From NCBI GenBank assembly GCA_017999435.1, contig JAGNLV010000005.1:92598-156597 (forward strand): a stretch of DNA of 64,000 nucleotides, written 5' to 3'. Made by a program: the position numbers and the translations under genes. Source of the DNA: Candidatus Zixiibacteriota bacterium (GTDB lineage: Bacteria; Zixibacteria; MSB-5A5; GN15; FEB-12). The notes beneath the pieces were generated by a model. The model ran no database searches. It was not told the origin of the DNA and saw nothing but the letters and a program-made list of their open reading frames with translations. This document shows, one piece after another, positions 9,844-18,276 of this stretch; position 1 is the stretch's first letter, and each line of letters opens with the position of its first letter.

Positions 9844-10902
9844 ATGAAACTTTCCCCCGGCACATTCGCCTGGCTGCCCTTTGCGACAGCCGTCTCACTG
9901 ACAGTCGTACCCCCCGCGTTATCACAGCCGTACCGCCCTGATGAGACTCCCATGATCCCCAGCGTTGCCGACCTATATAAAATCATTGAGCAGTCTGACC
10001 TGGTCTACGTACTTGAGCACCTCGACTCCGTTCAGGTGGATTCAATCGACAAGGCGCGACGCCTTAACTCAAACATGTTATACCTGTACGTTGACAGCTC
10101 CAGCCGGAGCTTGGTCAGACATGAAATCGACGATTCGCTCGGTGTCATCTTCGCCATAGCTGAAGGGGCGTACGAGGCCGGCGACTTCGAGGCCGCTCTG
10201 GCGGCTTACTCCGAAGCGCTTCTCCTGCGGCCGAGTTTCGATCCGGCGATGGTCTACGCGGGGGATGCCTATTTCGGCATGAACGAACTTGACAGCGCAC
10301 GGGCGTGGTACCAGCGGGCAGTCGATGCGAATTTCATCAATTACCAGGCGCACTGGTTCCTGGGGCATATGATGTGGCTCCAGGGTGACAGCGCCCGCGC
10401 CATCGAAGAACTCACCATCGCCCACTTGCTGAACGTGAATCACATGGAGATCAAGAAGGTGCTGAAATCATACCGGGAAGATGCCGGGGGAACCTGGCGT
10501 GGGCCGGATATTTCCCTTCACTATGCGCTCACACGAGACACCTCAGGGGTACGGGTGCGTTTTGAAGCGGAATCCGTCGCCTATGCCTTGGTCCGGGCGG
10601 TTTGGAAATATGAACCCGGGTACGCGGAATCACGTCAGGGAGAAGACTGGCGCGGTAGTCTCATGCAGGAGATTGCAGAAGCTGCTGTCACCTGGCTTGA
10701 TTTCATGGCGGGATTGGATGACACACTGGCCCCGGCTTGGTGGCCTCAGGTTGAGGAATTGGCGCAAGAGGCAGACGACTCGGGCCAGGTAGAGCACTTC
10801 ATCTGGTACGCCTTCATAGCGCCGGAACTGCCCGCGGCGATGATGCTGATGCCGCGGGAGCAATTCGATGCGATTCGGGAGTTCGTTGACAAATTCTACT
10901 GA
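9844..10902 (+). CDS. Exported TPR-repeat protein of unknown function
   Basis: A 352-residue protein starting with a likely signal peptide (hydrophobic residues 8-28, ending near ALSQP). Two to three tetratricopeptide-like helical repeats occupy about residues 105-200, including GDFEAALAAYSEALLLRPSFDP and NELDSARAWYQRAVDANF. The C-terminal half has no family I recognise. I chose ATG at 9844 because upstream codons read through the tRNA. The gene begins 38 bases after tRNA-Arg with no terminator between, so it may be co-transcribed with the tRNA. TPR suggests a protein-binding role in the envelope. Confidence 0.8.
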   Translation: MKLSPGTFAWLPFATAVSLTVVPPALSQPYRPDETPMIPSVADLYKIIEQSDLVYVLEHLDSVQVDSIDKARRLNSNMLYLYVDSSSRSLVRHEIDDSLGVIFAIAEGAYEAGDFEAALAAYSEALLLRPSFDPAMVYAGDAYFGMNELDSARAWYQRAVDANFINYQAHWFLGHMMWLQGDSARAIEELTIAHLLNVNHMEIKKVLKSYREDAGGTWRGPDISLHYALTRDTSGVRVRFEAESVAYALVRAVWKYEPGYAESRQGEDWRGSLMQEIAEAAVTWLDFMAGLDDTLAPAWWPQVEELAQEADDSGQVEHFIWYAFIAPELPAAMMLMPREQFDAIREFVDKFY

Positions 10903-10991
10903 GCGATTACGGAGGCGATTAGGATTCGACGAGTAATCAAGCTGTCCCGCCAAAACCTTTCCCCCGGCTTTCCATTATATACCTCACGTTT

Positions 10992-12134
10992 ATGCCCAAG
11001 CGCTTCCTCATATTCGTCGCCATCGTGCAGGGTATTCTCTGGATCGGGCACGCGCTGCTCGGGGCGACTGCCGTCGCATTCTTCTCGATCGCGCCGGGAC
11101 CCGCGGCGGCGATCCTCTTCGTCCTCTCCCTCACCTTCGTCTCGGCCAGCCTGATCGGGCACCGGCGGCATGGACCGGTCGTGCGGCTGTACTACCGTTT
11201 CGCCGCGGTATGGCTGGCGGTCGGACACGTGCTCCTGTTGGCCTCGGCGGCGGCGTGGGCCGCGCTCGGTCTTTTCCGGCTGGCGGCGCTCGGAATCGGG
11301 CCAGTGGTCGGAGCAGCGGCGGCGCGGATGGCGATCGGATCGGCCGCGCTGGGGGCGGCTGCGGCCGTCGCAGCGTACGGGCTGGTCAAAGCGCGCCTGA
11401 TCCGGGTGGCGCGGTACCGCGTGCGGGCCGCGGCCGTGCCGGCCGCCTGGCGGGGGCGAAAGGCGGTGTGGATCTCCGACGTGCACCTCGGCTATGTCAA
11501 CGGCGCCCCCTACGCCCGCCGGGTCGTCGGCCTCGTCCATCGGCTCCAACCGGACATTGTGTTTATCGGCGGCGACCTGTTTGACGGGACCGACGGGAAC
11601 CTCGACGAGTTATTCACTCCGCTGAGAGACCTGACGGCGCCGCTGGGGGTGTATTTCATCACGGGGAACCACGAGGAGTTTTTCGACCGGGAGGCGTTTC
11701 TCGCGCCGATTCGCGCGGCGGCGAACGTGCGGATTCTGCTCAACGAGGCGGTGGAGATCGAGGGCCTGCGCCTGATCGGGGTGGACTTCCGGGAAACGGC
11801 CGATCCGCGGCGCTATGCCGACGTGCTGGCACGGCTGACGCCCGGGATGAGCCCCTCCCCCGCCGGCACGGAGTTCACGGTGCTGCTCCGGCACGATCCC
11901 TCGCACAACGAGGTCGCGGAGCGGGCGGGCGTGGATGTGCAACTGTCGGGGCACACCCACGGGGGACAGATTTGGCCGTTCACGAAAATCGCGGAGCGGG
12001 TATACGGAGCGCGGAACTATGGACATTCGCAGACGAGCCGCCTTCAGACGATCACCTCCTCGGGAGTGGGAACTTGGGGCCCGCCGATGCGGCTGGGAAC
12101 ACAGTCGGAGGTGGTTGAAATAGTGTTTGAGTGA
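10992..12134 (+). CDS. Membrane-anchored metallophosphoesterase (YkuE/YaeI-like)
   Basis: A 380-residue calcineurin-type phosphoesterase. The first about 135 residues hold three to four hydrophobic segments. The catalytic domain follows with D163 and H165 (SDVHLG), D195 (GGDLFDG), H227 (GNHEEF) and a late GHTHGGQ, the full two-metal set. Relatives act on phospholipid or lipid A precursor substrates such as UDP-diacylglucosamine, but the substrate here is not determined. An AT-rich TTATATA block lies just upstream. No partner gene is evident; it is the last plus-strand gene in the window. Confidence 0.88.
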   Translation: MPKRFLIFVAIVQGILWIGHALLGATAVAFFSIAPGPAAAILFVLSLTFVSASLIGHRRHGPVVRLYYRFAAVWLAVGHVLLLASAAAWAALGLFRLAALGIGPVVGAAAARMAIGSAALGAAAAVAAYGLVKARLIRVARYRVRAAAVPAAWRGRKAVWISDVHLGYVNGAPYARRVVGLVHRLQPDIVFIGGDLFDGTDGNLDELFTPLRDLTAPLGVYFITGNHEEFFDREAFLAPIRAAANVRILLNEAVEIEGLRLIGVDFRETADPRRYADVLARLTPGMSPSPAGTEFTVLLRHDPSHNEVAERAGVDVQLSGHTHGGQIWPFTKIAERVYGARNYGHSQTSRLQTITSSGVGTWGPPMRLGTQSEVVEIVFE

Positions 12135-12438
12135 AGGGGCTTGATTCCACGACCGAATCCGCGAAGATTCCGTTTGCGGGTCAGGTCCTTTATCGTCCTG
12201 ATGGGGGTAGGCAGAACCGAGCTGTCAGGCTGAGCGGAGTCGAAGCCTGAGACGACCGAGACAGGTCACTCTTCGACTCCGCTCAGGGTGACGGGGAAAA
12301 CGTCAGGACCGCAAGGGGCCTGACCTACCGCCCTGCCGCGTGAACGCAGGTCAAGCACCGCCGTGGGGGCTTGGCGGTTGCTAAACACAGGCGAATCGCG
12401 TCAGGCACACTTCTCGTTGCCCGCTCCTCTCCCCTGCG
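12135..12438. repeat. Gene-free 304-bp stretch with a cluster of inverted repeats
   Basis: I see no credible gene here. It lies between two converging genes. A perfect 16-bp inverted repeat, CTGAGCGGAGTCGAAG at 12230-12245 and its complement at 12271-12286, encloses 25 bases. On each side lies a further imperfect hairpin with a GTCAGG/CCTGAC-type stem (about 12178-12202 and 12301-12325). The symmetric layout resembles a REP/BIME-type extragenic repeat or a miniature mobile element. It could also terminate transcription from both sides, though there is no T tract. Confidence 0.7.
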
Positions 12439-13815
12439 TCACGGGCAGGAGGCGCAGGGGGCCGGACCGCCTCGGAACAGGAAGCCGACGAGGTAGGTCA
12501 GATCGGCGACCTTGACGTCGCCGCTGCAGTCTAGGTCGCCGGCCAGCATGGTGATCGGCGGCAGACCGCCGCGGAAGAGGAAGTTGATGAGCCACGTGAG
12601 ATCACCGACAGTGACCCCGCCGAAGTGGTTGATGTCCCCGCAAATGTAAGTGTCGAAGTGATAAATGAAGAAGCCGGTCGTGTCGGCAAATATCCCCTCG
12701 CTCACGGTCAAGCAGATCCAGTAGACGTTAGTGTCCGCAGGCGTGCCGAGATAGTGGAACACGCCCGTGGCCGGATCGAGCGCGCAGGGCGGGACGGGGT
12801 CCTGCACGCTGACATACCAGTCAAACGTGTAATGATTGAGCGGATCGGGATCGGTCACCGCCATTGAGATGTACAGGTCATCCCCCGAGGTGGTGACGAA
12901 GGTGTTCGGCTGCCCCGAGACGAACCGGGGAGGATTGCAGTCCTCGACTACTATGGTGAACACAGCCTCGTCGGTAGGGCCCCGGTAGTACGGGTCCATT
13001 CCGGTGCCGGCGCAGAGGTCCTCCCACACGATGACCCGAACGCTGAATTGCTGACCGACATGTTGAACTCCCGGCTGCCACGTGAAGAGGCCGGAGATGG
13101 AATCGATGGCGGCGCCCTCGGGGGCATCGGCAAGCGCCAGGTAGGCGGGGAACTCAAAGCAATCAGCGACATCAAAGTCGTACGCAACGGGATAGCAGGG
13201 AGAGGCAGAGAGGGGCATTTGCGGTGGATTCACGATCGTGCTGCCGCAATTCGGCAGGGTTTCGAATACCGGCCAGTTCAGCGGGCCGGCAAAACCGGAG
13301 GCCGTTCCCGAAGAGAAGTACCAGCCGCCGTAGGCGGGCGACACAGCCGAATCGACAGTAACTGATTCCGTACCTTCGAAAATCTCCCCCGGACCGAGGG
13401 CGAAGCTGAGGCCGAGATACGTGACCGGGAAATCATGGACCGGGAGGCCGCCGGGCAGACCGGAGCCGTTGGTCGTGGCCGCCACTGTCACGATGGTCGT
13501 GCTGCTCTGTTGTTCCGCATGCCATGCGACGGTACCAGTGAAGCCGAAGACAGCCTCAAATCCGTTGAGGTAGTGCACCTGGATATCCTGCAGTTGGTGA
13601 CCGGGGTCGACATGGAGCGACAGGACGATGCGCAACTCCTTCTGCACCGAGTCGGGATTCTCAATGGCCACATACTGCGTATACGGAGCAATGAACTGAG
13701 CCAGTTCCCCACACACGAGATCCCCGGCGAGGGAGTCAAGGACAACCACGGGCTGTCCATGGGCCAGGGCCGCGGCAAGAAGCACCGCGGCCAGCGGGAG
13801 AATCGCTGTCTTCAT
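12439..13815 (-). CDS. Secreted protein with Ig-like domain and C-terminal dockerin-like repeats
   Basis: A 458-residue exported protein with a signal peptide at residues 1-20 (cut near AHGQP). The body is beta-rich. A putative Ig-type domain (ISGLFTWQPGVQHVGQQFSVRV) lies in the middle and a second similar segment follows. The end carries two dockerin type I-like EF-hand repeats, GDINHFGGVTVGDL and GDLDCSGDVKVADL, each followed by a FLFRGG helix, then a Cys/Pro tail. The first calcium loop lacks a full ligand set. No cohesin is visible in the window. In uncultured FCB bacteria such tails are common and their partner is unclear. Function unknown; probably surface-exposed. Confidence 0.8.
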   Translation of the reverse strand: MKTAILPLAAVLLAAALAHGQPVVVLDSLAGDLVCGELAQFIAPYTQYVAIENPDSVQKELRIVLSLHVDPGHQLQDIQVHYLNGFEAVFGFTGTVAWHAEQQSSTTIVTVAATTNGSGLPGGLPVHDFPVTYLGLSFALGPGEIFEGTESVTVDSAVSPAYGGWYFSSGTASGFAGPLNWPVFETLPNCGSTIVNPPQMPLSASPCYPVAYDFDVADCFEFPAYLALADAPEGAAIDSISGLFTWQPGVQHVGQQFSVRVIVWEDLCAGTGMDPYYRGPTDEAVFTIVVEDCNPPRFVSGQPNTFVTTSGDDLYISMAVTDPDPLNHYTFDWYVSVQDPVPPCALDPATGVFHYLGTPADTNVYWICLTVSEGIFADTTGFFIYHFDTYICGDINHFGGVTVGDLTWLINFLFRGGLPPITMLAGDLDCSGDVKVADLTYLVGFLFRGGPAPCASCP

Positions 13816-13859
13816 ACGACACCTGCGTGATTCAGTGTGAGAAATCGTTCCTGATGCAT

Positions 13860-13888
13860 AATATAGCGATCGTGGATACCGACGTCAA
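13860..13888 (-). promoter_or_regulatory. Predicted promoter of the dockerin protein gene
   Basis: TTGACG, 17 bases, TATATT on the minus strand, about 45 bases before the ATG at 13815. One of the best consensus matches in the window. Confidence 0.65.
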
Positions 13889-13907
13889 CTAGAGATACCG
13901 GCAGCGA

Positions 13908-14402
13908 TCACCCGGCGGTGTTGCGGTCGCGGGCCGAGAAGAGTCGGATGCCGAGAAGGCGGCCGGGCAGCGACGGGTAGAAGGCGAACCAGAGGATGAG
14001 CGGAAGGGCGTCGTTGACCAGATAGAGCGGCACGATCACGCGGTAGAAGGATTTCGAGAGACCGTAGGCCTCGTTGAGGTGGTACACCGCAGTCGACAGC
14101 AGCAGGTGGCCGAGGACAAGGGCGGTGCCGCCGCCGAGGAGGGCCGCGAGCGTGCGGCGCCAGCGGGCGATCAGGTCCGGAGACGCCAAAACGAGCGCCA
14201 GGTACGGGACTATGTTGGTGAAGTGTTCGATCACCAGGGCGAGCCACCAGCGGCGCACGCCCACCAGCCGGAAAAACGGGTCGGCGACCACGTCAACAAA
14301 GTCCGGGTACTGCCGCTGCACCGTGCGGAACCAAACGTAGCCCAAAAGCAGAGTGAGCGGAACAAGTTTAGCCAGGAACAGCCACAGCTCTTTTCGGATC
14401 AC
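13908..14402 (-). CDS. Exosortase H-associated membrane protein
   Basis: A 164-residue integral membrane protein with about four hydrophobic helices (around residues 8-24, 55-75, 85-108 and 122-145). It follows the exosortase gene and overlaps it by 35 bases, so the two are probably translated together. A small membrane protein in this position is a recognised companion of XrtH-type exosortases. Its biochemical role is not known; I infer it assists processing or sorting. The start is GTG at 14402. Confidence 0.72.
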   Translation of the reverse strand: MIRKELWLFLAKLVPLTLLLGYVWFRTVQRQYPDFVDVVADPFFRLVGVRRWWLALVIEHFTNIVPYLALVLASPDLIARWRRTLAALLGGGTALVLGHLLLSTAVYHLNEAYGLSKSFYRVIVPLYLVNDALPLILWFAFYPSLPGRLLGIRLFSARDRNTAG

Positions 14403-14952
14403 GAAACACCACCAGGTATATCCAGGCGATCCAGACGGACGCGATCATGAGAATCAGGGTCGCCTGCCAAAAATACAGGTGCAGGAAGTCGAACAACGGT
14501 TTCGAGGATGCGCCGGCGATCACCAGCACGACGATGCGGAGGATGTTGAAGAGGTAGATTGCCGGAAGCCCGAGCGCCAGGCCGAGGAGCTTCTTCCCAG
14601 GCGTGGTGGAGAAGGCGAGGACGGCGGCGGTGAAGATGACCATTTCCAGCAGGCCCGTGCATTCGTCGATAACCTCGACCGGGAATCCGCGGTAGGAGAC
14701 AAAGCGGCCGGACCAGTGCACCTCGCCGAAGAAGAGCGAGACGACGCTGCCGGTGACGGCGGCAGTAGTGTCCATCAGCCATCCGAGACTCTCGGCATAG
14801 CGGGCGGTCAGCCAGGCGTAGGCGCCGCCGAGGACCGCCAGCAGGAGGACGAATTTCAGGACGAAGCGGAGGGCGGGGGATCGGCCGGGGCGGCTGTCCG
14901 ACAAGGACGCCGGGGGGCGTTCGGGCAATGACTTCCTGCGTGGGCGTGCCAT
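14368..14952 (-). CDS. xrtH: Exosortase, XrtH type
   Basis: A multi-pass transpeptidase-like membrane enzyme that cleaves C-terminal sorting signals and transfers proteins to the cell surface. The 194 residues include the exosortase triad: C98 in DECTGLLE, R139 in FNILRIVV and H158 in FLHLYFWQ, each in a hydrophobic context. Length and the adjacent partner gene favour class H, whose known substrates end in an IPTLxxWG-type CTERM tail. No substrate with that tail is visible in this window. I chose ATG at 14952; a GTG 13 codons upstream is possible. Confidence 0.82.
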   Translation of the reverse strand: MARPRRKSLPERPPASLSDSRPGRSPALRFVLKFVLLLAVLGGAYAWLTARYAESLGWLMDTTAAVTGSVVSLFFGEVHWSGRFVSYRGFPVEVIDECTGLLEMVIFTAAVLAFSTTPGKKLLGLALGLPAIYLFNILRIVVLVIAGASSKPLFDFLHLYFWQATLILMIASVWIAWIYLVVFRDPKRAVAVPG

Positions 14953-15024
14953 CAACTGCAATTTAGCCCGCGGCGGGGAGGGGCGCAACACCCGATTGCG
15001 CGGCCGCCAAGCCCGGGTCGCCGC

Positions 15025-15279
15025 TCACCAGAGGAAAGTGGCCAGAACCGCGGAGCAGACCAATCCGGCCGAGACGACCGCGAGCGTGCGGCCTTCCCCG
15101 ACGAAGAGGACAAACGCGGAGTAGGCGAGTGCGATGCCGAGTTTGGCCGTCCAGCGGTGAAGGTGGGCGACGTGGAAACCGTCGGCGATCAGCAGCAGCC
15201 CGGCGACGAGCAGGCTGAGATAGAGGATCCACCACGGGCGGTCGGCCGCCGATCCCGATCCCCCGCTGTTACCCGCTAT
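15025..15279 (-). CDS. Small hydrophobic protein, start codon unusual
   Basis: An 84-residue frame with two or three membrane segments (around WWILYLSLLVAGLLLI, LGIALAYSAFVLFV and AVVSAGLVCSAVLATF). It has no family I recognise. It begins just after the amidase gene. No in-frame ATG, GTG or TTG lies between the amidase stop and the first helix. The best candidate is ATA at 15279, five bases after a strong GGGAGGT ribosome binding site. The open frame also continues upstream inside the amidase gene. Existence is likely; the start is uncertain. Confidence 0.5.
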   Translation of the reverse strand: MAGNSGGSGSAADRPWWILYLSLLVAGLLLIADGFHVAHLHRWTAKLGIALAYSAFVLFVGEGRTLAVVSAGLVCSAVLATFLW

Positions 15280-15293
15280 GGCGCACCTCCCGG

Positions 15294-17276
15294 TCAGGTG
15301 GCATCGGCGTACTCCTTGAGAAAGCGCTTGATCCCCTCGCACAGAGCATCGGCCAGGGTCACCCGAAACGCGCGGGTCTTGAGGGCATCCTCCTGCTCGG
15401 GGAGGATCATGAACGTGCATTCGACCAGGACGGCCGGGTAGCCGGTCGGGCGCAGCACGGCGAGGTTGCCGTGGAAGAATCCGTGGTCGGCCAGGCCCGT
15501 CCGACTGACCAATTCATCGTGAATGGCGCGCGCGAGATTGACCGAATGGGGATGGTAGTAGTAGGCGGAGGCGCCGTTGTTGACGAGCGGGTTGACGCCG
15601 TCGGGAAGGGCGTTGTTGTGGATCGACACGAAGAGGTCGGCCTCGGCGGCGGCGGCGATTTTCGGCCGGTCGGCCAACTCGACGTGGGCGGTGTCGATCC
15701 GGGTCATTACGACGCGCGCGCCGGCCCCCTCGAGACGGTCGCGCAGCTCGAGGGCGATCGCCAGGTTCGCCTCGGCCTCGCTCAGACCGGTCGGGCCGAC
15801 CGAGCCGGGATCACGGGAATGGCCGGGATCGAGGACGATGACTTTCCCCTTCAGGTCGTCGACATGCGCGGGGGCGCGGTAAACCTGCAGGTAGAGCGTG
15901 CTCCCCCGGTAGTACGCATCGTACCCCCAGAGATCCTTGGTCAGGCGGATCGTCAGTTCGTAGAGCCCCTCCTCCGGCTGCGACCAGGCGGCGTAGTCGA
16001 TGAGCGGGTCGCGGGGGTCGTAGCGGATCCAGTCGGTGTCGGCGGTGACGCCGAAGAGCTGGAGGCGGAGAGTGCGGCGGTCGTCCTCGACGACGCGGAA
16101 AGCGTGTCTCCCGGCGAGCGGGAGTTCGATGCGGACGGCGGCGGAGTCGCGGTAGGTGCGGAGCGAGCGCAGGAACGACTGCGGGGGGAGGATGCCGCGC
16201 GGGAGCGGCGTCACCGTTCGGCGGTCCACCCAGGCGACCTGCGAGCGGGAGAGCCGCAGCTTGTACCAGTCTCCCGCCCGGCCGACCGCGAGCGCCTCCA
16301 CCCCGCCCGGCGGGCCGACCGCGAGGTAGGCGCGCTGCGGGGCGTAGCGGATGACTTTGACGGAATCGGAAAAGCGAACGGTGAACGGGAAGACCGGGCT
16401 GTTGAGCGAAAGCCGCCAGGTGCTGGAGTCGGTGAGGACGGTGTCGGGCAGGCGCAGAGTGAGCAGCGCGCTGTCGGCGGCGCGGGAAGCCGATTCCAAG
16501 GCCGTGTGCGACTGCGCCGCCGGTCCCGGCGGCGCGAGGAAGTAGCGCAGGCGGACACTGTCGGCGCGCGCCGCGGCCGGAACATCATAGAAGCCCGAGT
16601 AGATGCCGGCGATCCGGAGCGACTCGGGGACCGCACCCTCGCCGAAAACCGCTTCCCCCCAGTAGGGCTGGAAGCGCGGGTCGGTCTCGGCCATCGGCAC
16701 CGAGTCGGCAACGCCGGGAATGGCGAACCAGGCGCGGCATCCAGGGGTGGCCTGGATCCAGGCCTCCACGCGATCGCCCGCCGCCAGGTACAGATCGCCC
16801 GCCGGCGGGCGATACTCCCGGCCGAGGCGAAGGACATCGCGGGGGTAGCTCACGGCCGGCGCCGGAATGGCGACGGTGATGGAGCAGGCGATCGGGGCCG
16901 ACGGTTCGTTTTCGGGGAACGACGTCTTCTGGCGGTGCTGGCGCCCGGCGTCATCGTAACCGACCGGGCGGGCCTCGAGCCGGAAAGTGAACGGGCCGGG
17001 AGCGATCGGCAGGAAAGCGATGAAACCGCCGCTGTCATGCACGGGCACGGCGGCGCCGTTGATGGTGAGCCGCCACTGGTCGCGGTGCGTGCACGGCTTG
17101 ATGTTGCCGAGGATGAAAGTGGAGTCGACGGCGGCGACCGTCTGGCCCTCCTTGGGATAGATCACTTCGATGCGCGGCGCGGGGCCCTGCGGGGCCGCGG
17201 GGGCGATGCCGATCCACGCCAGCACGGCCGCCGACGCGAGCAGAGTCCTATTCCGAGAGGTATTTCTGCAATACAT
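15294..17276 (-). CDS. Exported N-acetylmuramoyl-L-alanine amidase (Amidase_3)
   Basis: Zinc amidase that cuts the bond between muramic acid and the peptide stem of murein. It has 660 residues with a signal peptide (LLASAAVLAWIGIAPAAP), a long periplasmic region, an AMIN-like beta segment before the catalytic part, and the catalytic domain from about residue 478. Zinc ligands are H486 (LDPGHS), Glu 500 or 502 (LSEAEAN) and H553 (SIHNN); the catalytic Glu is E619 (VECTF). The ATG at 17276 overlaps the epimerase stop by 29 bases, so it belongs with the murein-peptide genes upstream. The N-terminal half is longer than in typical AmiC and may bind the wall or partners. Confidence 0.93.
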   Translation of the reverse strand: MYCRNTSRNRTLLASAAVLAWIGIAPAAPQGPAPRIEVIYPKEGQTVAAVDSTFILGNIKPCTHRDQWRLTINGAAVPVHDSGGFIAFLPIAPGPFTFRLEARPVGYDDAGRQHRQKTSFPENEPSAPIACSITVAIPAPAVSYPRDVLRLGREYRPPAGDLYLAAGDRVEAWIQATPGCRAWFAIPGVADSVPMAETDPRFQPYWGEAVFGEGAVPESLRIAGIYSGFYDVPAAARADSVRLRYFLAPPGPAAQSHTALESASRAADSALLTLRLPDTVLTDSSTWRLSLNSPVFPFTVRFSDSVKVIRYAPQRAYLAVGPPGGVEALAVGRAGDWYKLRLSRSQVAWVDRRTVTPLPRGILPPQSFLRSLRTYRDSAAVRIELPLAGRHAFRVVEDDRRTLRLQLFGVTADTDWIRYDPRDPLIDYAAWSQPEEGLYELTIRLTKDLWGYDAYYRGSTLYLQVYRAPAHVDDLKGKVIVLDPGHSRDPGSVGPTGLSEAEANLAIALELRDRLEGAGARVVMTRIDTAHVELADRPKIAAAAEADLFVSIHNNALPDGVNPLVNNGASAYYYHPHSVNLARAIHDELVSRTGLADHGFFHGNLAVLRPTGYPAVLVECTFMILPEQEDALKTRAFRVTLADALCEGIKRFLKEYADAT

Positions 17277-18276
17277 CGCGACGCAATTTGGGACCGCCGA
17301 TGATTTCGCGGTCGACGTTGATGGACTCGCGGTGGTAACTGATCCCCCGGGCGATGTCGTCCTCGAGCAGCAGGGGGCCGTCAAGATCGAAGTAGTCGGC
17401 CAGGGCCGACATGTAGACCGACTGGGCGATCCCGACGGAGGACTCGACCATGCAGCCGAGCATGACTTTCTTGCGGTCCGCCTGGGCCTGCCGGGCGAGG
17501 GCGACACCGTGGAGGATGCCGCCGCACTTGTCCATCTTGATATTGATGCCGTCGATAGAGGCGCGACAGCGCATGTAATCATCGAGGGTATTGAGACCCT
17601 CATCCATGATCAGCTCGACGTCGGCCTTGCCCTTGAGGTGGGGCCACTCCTTCACGTAGTCGGCATCGGTCGGCTGCTCGATCACGCGGACCCCTTTGCG
17701 GCTGAGGTGGTAAATCATCTCCTCGGCCTTGGCGCACGACCAGGCGCCGTTGGCGTCGACGCGGACTTCTTTGCCGAGGCCGGCCTCAAGGGCGTCGAGT
17801 ATCATCACATCCTGTTCGTGCCCCATCTTGACCTTGATGATCGGGTACTCGGAGGAGCGGATCGCTTCGACCATCCGGTCGGTGGCGTCGATGCCGACGG
17901 TCATGGAGCTCTTGATGCCGATAGGTGTGCCCAGGTCGACCAGCTCCCACGGGTAGCGGCGGGATTCGCCGGAGAGATAGTTCAGGACGGCGGCCATGAG
18001 GGCCGACCGGGCAGCGGGGTGGATATCCATGCGGTCGATGTCATGGAGGGTGCCGAGGGTGACGGCCGTCTGGCGCTCAAGCAGTGCGATCCCCTTTCTC
18101 AGATCGGCGGCCATTTCCTCAATTGAGGGTCCGTAGTAGATCGAGGTCGAGGCCTCGCCGCTGTAGCGGTTGTTGAGGATGGTGAGCAGGTTGGTTTTGA
18201 CGGTGACTTCGCCCTGGGAAACCGCGAATTTCTTCTTGAGCGGGAGGTTGACCTTGACCGCGTCGAGCTGCATCAT
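17248..18276 (-). CDS. ykfB: L-Ala-D/L-Glu epimerase, enolase superfamily
   Basis: Converts L-Ala-D-Glu, released from murein peptides, to L-Ala-L-Glu so that it can be degraded. The 342 residues show the muconate-lactonizing-type active site: K148 and K150 (KVKMG), metal ligands D174 (DANGAW), E200 (EQP) and D225 (DEG), and the second lysine at 247 or 250 (NIKMDK). The gene follows a cytoplasmic NlpC/P60 peptidase that would supply the substrate, overlapping it at TGA/ATG. This pairing matches Bacillus YkfC-YkfB. A broader dipeptide epimerase specificity cannot be excluded. Confidence 0.9.
   Translation of the reverse strand: MMQLDAVKVNLPLKKKFAVSQGEVTVKTNLLTILNNRYSGEASTSIYYGPSIEEMAADLRKGIALLERQTAVTLGTLHDIDRMDIHPAARSALMAAVLNYLSGESRRYPWELVDLGTPIGIKSSMTVGIDATDRMVEAIRSSEYPIIKVKMGHEQDVMILDALEAGLGKEVRVDANGAWSCAKAEEMIYHLSRKGVRVIEQPTDADYVKEWPHLKGKADVELIMDEGLNTLDDYMRCRASIDGINIKMDKCGGILHGVALARQAQADRKKVMLGCMVESSVGIAQSVYMSALADYFDLDGPLLLEDDIARGISYHRESINVDREIIGGPKLRRDVLQKYLSE

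Noticed and set aside
17277..17603. A longer amidase reading frame starting near 17603.
   Set aside because: The extra residues read the epimerase gene out of frame; the signal peptide starts at 17276.
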